Below, in pieces: positions 25,301 to 28,782 of a DNA stretch of 28,782 nt. A program made the translations under genes and the position numbers. The DNA comes from DAOUMU01 sp034409055 (GTDB taxonomy: Bacteria; Chloroflexota; Anaerolineae; 4572-78; J111), in NCBI GenBank assembly GCA_034409055.1, contig DAOUMU010000416.1, forward strand, positions 1-28,782. Reading direction: 5' to 3'. The notes beneath the pieces are model-generated. The model searched no databases, had not been told where the DNA came from, and saw only the letters and a list, made by a program, of their open reading frames with translations. The number at the start of each line of letters is the position of its first letter. Within the stretch, counting starts at the first letter, position 1.

Positions 25301-26788
25301 GAGTTGGCGGCAGGCATGGGCGTTGGTTTTTCGAGCAACTAAAATGCGGGGCGTCATTGTGGCCTGGGATAAGTCCCGTAACTCTACCACCAAATGCACC
25401 GGTAAGAGGCGATCATACTCCCGGCGTAAAATGAGATCGGTTGCCTGGCGTTGCAGCCACCATTTGGGTCCGAAGGTTTGGAAGATACCTCTCTCCAGCA
25501 GAGCAGCTACCTGCTGACCGTTGCGTTGGGCATAATAGGTGCGCAAGCTCTCCGGTGGGGTATTACCCAATCCTCCGGCAAAGTTATAATGCAGTAGAGC
25601 TAATTGCCCGTCCGCCGCGTAGAGCGGCGATTCGAGGATGCGGGCCGTGACCGGCGGCAGCGTGTCTTTAACGTATTCCTGGTAGGCCTGCCATTCATGA
25701 TCTATGGCGGCTGGTGTATCCAGTTTAAGCACAATCTGCGCCAGGCGTCGCCCGCTGCGCACCGGCGTGGCCAGCAAGACTCTGGCCCCACTGTAGCCGC
25801 TGCTGAACTCGTGCTCAATATAAAGCCGGTCGTGCCCGGCGAAGGCTGTGAGCAGGAGGGCTTCTTCCGCTGGCGAAAGGGATAGGTCGCTGGGCACCAC
25901 CTCGATAAGCCGGGGGGAGGTGGGGGAGGAAGCGGCTTGGACAGAAGCGGGGGGCAGAGAAGGCTGTGAGACAGCCCCTGACTGTTCCAAACAGGCTGTC
26001 AGGGCTAAAGCCATCTCATCCGCGGTGGCAAAGCGGGCGGTTACTTCCTTGTTCAGGGCCCGCCCTACCACTTCAACCAGGGCCGGGGGCGTTAACACTG
26101 CCAGGGGCGCCAGGTTGGCCGGTTCCGGTTGGGTGATCCGGTAGACTACCTGGGCCAGGGTCTGCTCGCGGGCAGTAAAAGGATGCCGGCCAGTAATCAA
26201 CTCAAAGAGAACGATACCCACTGAAAAGAGGTCGGCTCGTCCATCCACCACCTCGTTTCGAATTTGTTCGGGAGCGGTGTAGAGAGGGGTACCAACTGTG
26301 CTGCCGGACTCGGTAATACGGCGCAGGGCCGCTTCCAGGCGAGCCACACCGAAATCGGTCAGCTTGACTACCCCCTCTGTCGAGATCAAAACGTTGGCTG
26401 GCTTGACGTCCCGGTGGATCACGCCCCGGCTGTGAGCGTAAGCCAGGGCCTGGCAGATGGGCAATAGCAACTCGACTGCTTGAGGCCAGGACATTGGCCC
26501 TGAGAGCCGGTTAGCCAGGGTTTCCCCCTCGACCAACTCCATCACGATGTAAGCCAGGTTGCCTTCCTCCCCCACGTCATAAATGGTGGTGATGTGGGGA
26601 TGATTGAGACTCCCTGCTGCTCGCACTTCCCGTTGAAAGCGGGCCCGTTGGTAGGCATCCTGGACCGTAATCGCCTTGATGGCCACCCACCGCTCCATAG
26701 AAGGGTCGTGGGCTCTATAGACCGTGCCCATCCCTCCCCGCCCTAACGGTGAGTGGATTTCGTAACGGCCAATATGTGCCGGCTCCAT
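22373..26788 (-). CDS. Giant transmembrane Ser/Thr kinase with APH-like module
   Basis: 1471 residues from ATG 26788 (GAGGAGAGGGA upstream); an in-frame TTG at 26812 is less likely. The Ser/Thr kinase domain (about 9-270) has GRGGMG, Lys38, HRD 125-127, Asn132 and DFG 145-147. Residues about 310-745 form a second module with HGDLNLENIL (His617, Asp619, Asn624) and WLIDF (Asp638), the catalytic pattern of aminoglycoside/choline-kinase-type phosphotransferases. A membrane helix (783-804) and Thr/Pro linker lead outside to an SH3b-like domain (about 855-918), an LGFP-like repeat pair (about 949-1087), a galactose-binding/CBM-like beta domain (about 1107-1282) and another LGFP-like pair (about 1309-1471). 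LGFP and SH3b domains are typical cell-envelope binders, so an envelope-sensing kinase is likely. It is the first gene of a two-gene operon with its paralog and is divergent from the histidine kinase gene. Confidence 0.92.
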   Translation of the reverse strand: MEPAHIGRYEIHSPLGRGGMGTVYRAHDPSMERWVAIKAITVQDAYQRARFQREVRAAGSLNHPHITTIYDVGEEGNLAYIVMELVEGETLANRLSGPMSWPQAVELLLPICQALAYAHSRGVIHRDVKPANVLISTEGVVKLTDFGVARLEAALRRITESGSTVGTPLYTAPEQIRNEVVDGRADLFSVGIVLFELITGRHPFTAREQTLAQVVYRITQPEPANLAPLAVLTPPALVEVVGRALNKEVTARFATADEMALALTACLEQSGAVSQPSLPPASVQAASSPTSPRLIEVVPSDLSLSPAEEALLLTAFAGHDRLYIEHEFSSGYSGARVLLATPVRSGRRLAQIVLKLDTPAAIDHEWQAYQEYVKDTLPPVTARILESPLYAADGQLALLHYNFAGGLGNTPPESLRTYYAQRNGQQVAALLERGIFQTFGPKWWLQRQATDLILRREYDRLLPVHLVVELRDLSQATMTPRILVARKTNAHACRQLGTGQLVQIQGFILTEIRTDQAEVTLEALPPSGSRTNPIRVRVTGLSPGQMKYELGQVVPTLIGVVRATRHELLRQLAEPVLFDQALDQKQITIGSQLYPNPLYDYESLLDQHISVMKSIIHGDLNLENILVTPASGLAWLIDFATTREGHNLYDFIRLEAQVITKLLPQAGVGPEAVVRMMYVLHEPEPSAQQLPVELQKPLAVLAAIRRMVKVCLYSRESWDEYYLGLVITLLGALKFKELDNSARELALAAAATVRGLISIPSLQLTPPPVPAPSPTPSSSRRKIVAGAVVLAVLAVLVGLGFWFWEPPLSSPNTPTSLPPAEPLVDAATQPTPTYTLTATPTLTPLPSPSPTPTLCVAEGIAVAPLDVRSGPGVDYPAFGSVSANTSIRVTGRNANSQWWQIAHPGGPGGYGWIEAQSVELSGTCMPPLVPVPPLTITSTPTTVAILAPPACPTPTFYRSWPDNYPSLGCPVEGWQSDFTFQWFDQGLMIWRKNPSPAQIYVLYEEGNWRGQVDPEGPRWPSCPEAGQTGELGPIFSFGLIWCEAEMDRLGLPVTEEMASENSPVEEFEHGLAFKLGQADYVLFENNTWVSSTPGPTKVTPTPLTTPDLSLMLEDFEAYNTAALRQTYSLNDAWGKNELVIDVTRLTDIPEQGQVLVLSYDIKATSPDHYVGIERNLPTTQDWSNFKAVQFWVRNGGTTVDLIFQWGEVQSQGDEVWRVRLPLQLGETRSVEIPLTGQFFSRADWSPVGNTQMDLDQVRYYAFFVERTQAGSGTIYLDSVKLLSKTIPSPAPSPTPTPTGYVDTGFRPTAVFEQPWNNLDQGNGSLGYPTGPAITDRNYARQFFERGFMFWWESLQDPQPIWVIYTPDPLATQGDTWIKYEDRWQAGQPEYPPECPEAGPPLGPKSGFGLIWCHQAGVKDQLGRPLDTEFGSGNVFPKGAVQFFQGGVMLENPAEQQVWVLVDGNGWYRFGY

Positions 26789-26856
26789 TGTCTTCCCTCT
26801 CCTCTGTGGCAACTCTGCCCACCGGCTGCGACTTAAAAGGATTTGTCTTTACTTGA

Positions 26857-26957
26857 TATAATAGAAATTTTCTATTCGTAGGTCCCGCATCCCCATGCGG
26901 GGGTTGGGTATAGGGATGCCCTCTCTACGAGAGAGATAAATTTATGCCCCCAGTATA
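26857..26957. repeat. Diverged copy of the palindromic element at 7136-7238
   Basis: The core CGTAGGTC...GCATCCCCATGC...TAGGGATGC...CTACG (26877-26929, 53 bp) matches 7160-7213 (54 bp) in order and spacing. It includes a CCCGCAT/ATGCGGG hairpin around CCCC (26884-26901). The outer arms (GAAATTTT on the left, AAATTTA and AGTATA on the right) are partly preserved. It lies in the divergent region between the kinase operon and the histidine kinase gene. Confidence 0.5.
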
Positions 26958-27007
26958 ACACATCTGGGTAATGCCTTCAATCTACTGTCAAAAAATTCAT
27001 CAATTTG

Positions 27008-27022
27008 TTGAGATAATCTCAA
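27008..27022. promoter_or_regulatory. Operator-like palindrome before the histidine kinase
   Basis: TTGAGAT and ATCTCAA are perfect inverted arms around one central base, and the site overlaps a GATAAT that could serve as a -10. It lies about 130 bp upstream of the histidine kinase start and about 220 bp upstream of the kinase operon. A dimeric regulator site is plausible. A TATGAT at 27055-27060 is an alternative -10 but has no good -35. The rest of 26789-27150 holds the palindromic repeat and no gene. Confidence 0.35.
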
Positions 27023-27150
27023 TAAAGCGTCAAGCATGCCCTGGATAGGTGAGGTATGATAAAGATACCATATTTCCTCAATGGCGGAAACCACTAAAGC
27101 TGTCACGGCTAAACGGAGCCGCTTGAGAGGCGGGAGGTGCCAAGATCACG

Positions 27151-28581
27151 ATGATAAAAGTAGCCGAGGGGGTGGCTGAAATGGTAGAAATTCCATCAGT
27201 TCCTCATTTCTACCCCGATACATTTGAGAGAGCGCAAATTTCGCCAGTCCAGGCCAGTATTAGTGCAGATAGGGCCAGGCTTGAACGTCTGAGCAAAGAA
27301 GTTAAGGAAATTACGACTCTGTACAATATGGCTGTGACGGTGGGGTCCAGCTTAAACCTTAGAGAGGCCATCTGGTCGCTCTACAAAGAAAGCCGCCGGT
27401 TGATAAATACGGCCAACTTTGCCGTCATCATTTACGATGATCGAACGGACATCCTCAATTTTGCCCTGGTTTTCGACCGGGGGCAGCCGCTCAAACCTTT
27501 TTCGGTCAGGCGTTCAGATCATCAAGGGCTGCCTACTTGTGTCCTGGCTACCCAGGCTCCCTTGCTGGTTGAGGACTGTCTTGAGACTGATGATATCACC
27601 AACATTGACCCGACTGGTCTGGCTAGCCAGGACAAACCTGCTAACCAACCAGTTCGTTCCTGGTTAGGGGTGCCGATTCTCAATCCTATTCTGAGTGATG
27701 AGAATGTTCAAGGCGTGATTGCCACCTGGAGCTACCAACCGCACGCTTTCACCGACCATGAACTGTGGCTGCTGTCGGCCCTTGGCACCCAGGCTGCCAT
27801 TGCCATTCGCAATGCTCGCCTGTACGAAAGTGTGCTGGCTGAACGGGATCGGGTGCTTGAAGCCCAGGAGCAGACTCGTAAAGCCTTAGCTCGCGATTTG
27901 CACGATGGACCTACCCAATTGGTCAGCGCCTTGATGATGCACCTGGATCTTTGCAAAATGATTCTGGAAAAGGACCCCACCGGCCTGGCCAAAGAAATTG
28001 TCACTGCTCAGGAACTGGCCAGACAGGCCGTACATCAGATGCGCACTCTACTCTTTGAATTGCGTCCACTGACCTTGGAAATGCAGGGCCTGACGGCTGC
28101 CATACAGGGGTTCATCGAGCGCCGGCAAACCGATATTCCCGAAGCAACCCGGTTGGCCCTAAAAATTAAAACTGACCAATCAACTGGTGAGATTTCCCGC
28201 CAGGATGAAAAGGTGGAAGCTGCCCTCTTTGCCATCGTCCGGGAAGCGGTTAATAATGCCATCAAGCATGCCCAGGCCGGTAATATTGTGGTAGAGCTGG
28301 GCGAAACCTCCACCGCAATTTATACCATCATCACCGATGACGGCAATGGGTTCGATCTCGATCAGGTCATGAATAACTACGAGCAGCGGGGGAGCTTGGG
28401 CATGCTCAATCTACGGGAACGAGCCGAGTTGATTGGCGGCGAGTTGACCTTGCAGTCTGTACCGGACCAGGGAACGCGTATTGCCGTCTGGGTGCCCAAA
28501 ACCAAAGCAGAGCGCCTGAAAAAACGAGATGCAACCGGACCGCTGCGTGTGAGGCGTGATGGGCGTCCTCCAGGTTTCTGA
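27151..28581 (+). CDS. GAF-domain sensor histidine kinase, NarL/DegS type
   Basis: 476 residues, soluble (no membrane segment). A GAF domain (about 55-225) begins LYNMAVTVGSSLNLREAI and ends FTDHELWLLSALGTQAAIAI. The HisKA_3 dimerisation helix has ALARDLHDGPTQLVSA with phosphoacceptor His251. The HATPase domain has N-box Asn368-Asn369 (NNAIKHA), G1 box DDGNGFD near 396-402 and a second Gly box GSLGMLNLRERAELIGG. This class autophosphorylates on His and passes phosphate to NarL/FixJ-type response regulators; no regulator gene is inside the window, although one could lie beyond the right edge. The GAF ligand is unknown. The ATG at 27151 has GGGAGG 13 bases upstream, a rather long gap; the in-frame ATG at 27181 is an alternative. 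The short basic tail after the ATPase domain is poorly conserved-looking. Confidence 0.92.
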   Translation: MIKVAEGVAEMVEIPSVPHFYPDTFERAQISPVQASISADRARLERLSKEVKEITTLYNMAVTVGSSLNLREAIWSLYKESRRLINTANFAVIIYDDRTDILNFALVFDRGQPLKPFSVRRSDHQGLPTCVLATQAPLLVEDCLETDDITNIDPTGLASQDKPANQPVRSWLGVPILNPILSDENVQGVIATWSYQPHAFTDHELWLLSALGTQAAIAIRNARLYESVLAERDRVLEAQEQTRKALARDLHDGPTQLVSALMMHLDLCKMILEKDPTGLAKEIVTAQELARQAVHQMRTLLFELRPLTLEMQGLTAAIQGFIERRQTDIPEATRLALKIKTDQSTGEISRQDEKVEAALFAIVREAVNNAIKHAQAGNIVVELGETSTAIYTIITDDGNGFDLDQVMNNYEQRGSLGMLNLRERAELIGGELTLQSVPDQGTRIAVWVPKTKAERLKKRDATGPLRVRRDGRPPGF

Positions 28582-28782
28582 AAAATTCAAAATGAGTTTT
28601 TTTGAAATGTAAACCGAAATATTTTGAGTTGTATTGATGATGGTAACTACTCAGCCACTAGATGTAGGGATTTGAGCTTAAAAAAGGCCAAAATCCCTAT
28701 ATACAGTAGCTCTCGATATCAGCAAAAACTAGATCTTGCCAAATGGATTCACGCTTTATGTCAATATAGACACTATATATTG
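28582..28782. other. AT-rich end of window, two hairpins, no gene
   Basis: TTCAAAA (28586-28592) can pair with TTTTGAA (28600-28606), a weak AT hairpin just after the histidine kinase stop. TAGGGATTT (28665-28673) pairs exactly with AAATCCCTA (28691-28699) around 17 nt. CAATATA (28762-28768) and TATATTG (28776-28782) form an inverted pair touching the right edge. There is no reading frame of note; base composition is clearly more AT-rich than the genes to the left. Confidence 0.4.

Noticed and set aside
26789..26812. TTG start at 26812 for the upstream giant kinase
   Set aside because: The ATG at 26788 is preceded by a purine-rich ribosome site that the longer form would translate through.

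Overview
The window looks like chromosomal DNA of a free-living, probably anaerobic or facultative bacterium. I would guess Chloroflexota (Anaerolineae-like), from three things: Thr/Pro-rich extracellular linkers on large membrane serine/threonine kinases, a full set of housekeeping genes such as smc and nifJ, and many dispersed short palindromic repeats. This is inference; there is no rRNA or other phylogenetic marker here that I can place with certainty. No tRNA, rRNA, CRISPR array, integrase or complete IS element was seen.

Layout. 1-709: gene-poor, with a possible gene end at the left edge, a decayed-looking reading frame and the terminator of the next gene. 710-1927 (-): membrane acyltransferase-3 family protein. 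1943-2096: a MITE-like element with 19-bp perfect inverted ends. 2158-5730 (-): nifJ, pyruvate:ferredoxin oxidoreductase. Divergent from it, 6118-7104 (+): a dihydroorotate-dehydrogenase-like flavoprotein. 7136-7238: a second, unrelated MITE-like palindromic element. 7462-11075 (+): a two-gene cassette of a TIR-domain protein and a KGGVGR-type P-loop ATPase fused to TPR repeats. 11700-12539 (+): single-pass membrane protein with a Pro/Thr linker. 12712-16320 (+): smc with its own good promoter. 16321-16497: coding-like sequence after the smc stop. 16528-17913 (+): STAND-like ATPase fused to an OmpR-type winged helix. 17952-26788 (-): an operon of two giant paralogous transmembrane Ser/Thr kinases. 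27151-28581 (+): GAF-containing NarL-type histidine kinase, divergent from the kinase operon.

The right two-thirds is dominated by signal transduction. The most interesting signals are these. (1) Both giant kinases carry, besides eukaryotic-type kinase domains, a second phosphotransferase-like module with an APH/choline-kinase style HGD...N...D motif. The upstream gene keeps all three key residues; the downstream paralog has lost all three (D to R, N to S, D to N) but has gained a second intact Ser/Thr kinase domain. (2) In the TIR/KGGVGR-TPR cassette the TIR domain appears to lack its catalytic glutamate, and it carries a second conserved-looking domain I cannot name. It looks like a conflict or signalling system rather than a plain TIR NADase. 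(3) A STAND ATPase is fused to a response-regulator output domain without a receiver. The window is also rich in short mobile or palindromic repeats placed at gene boundaries.
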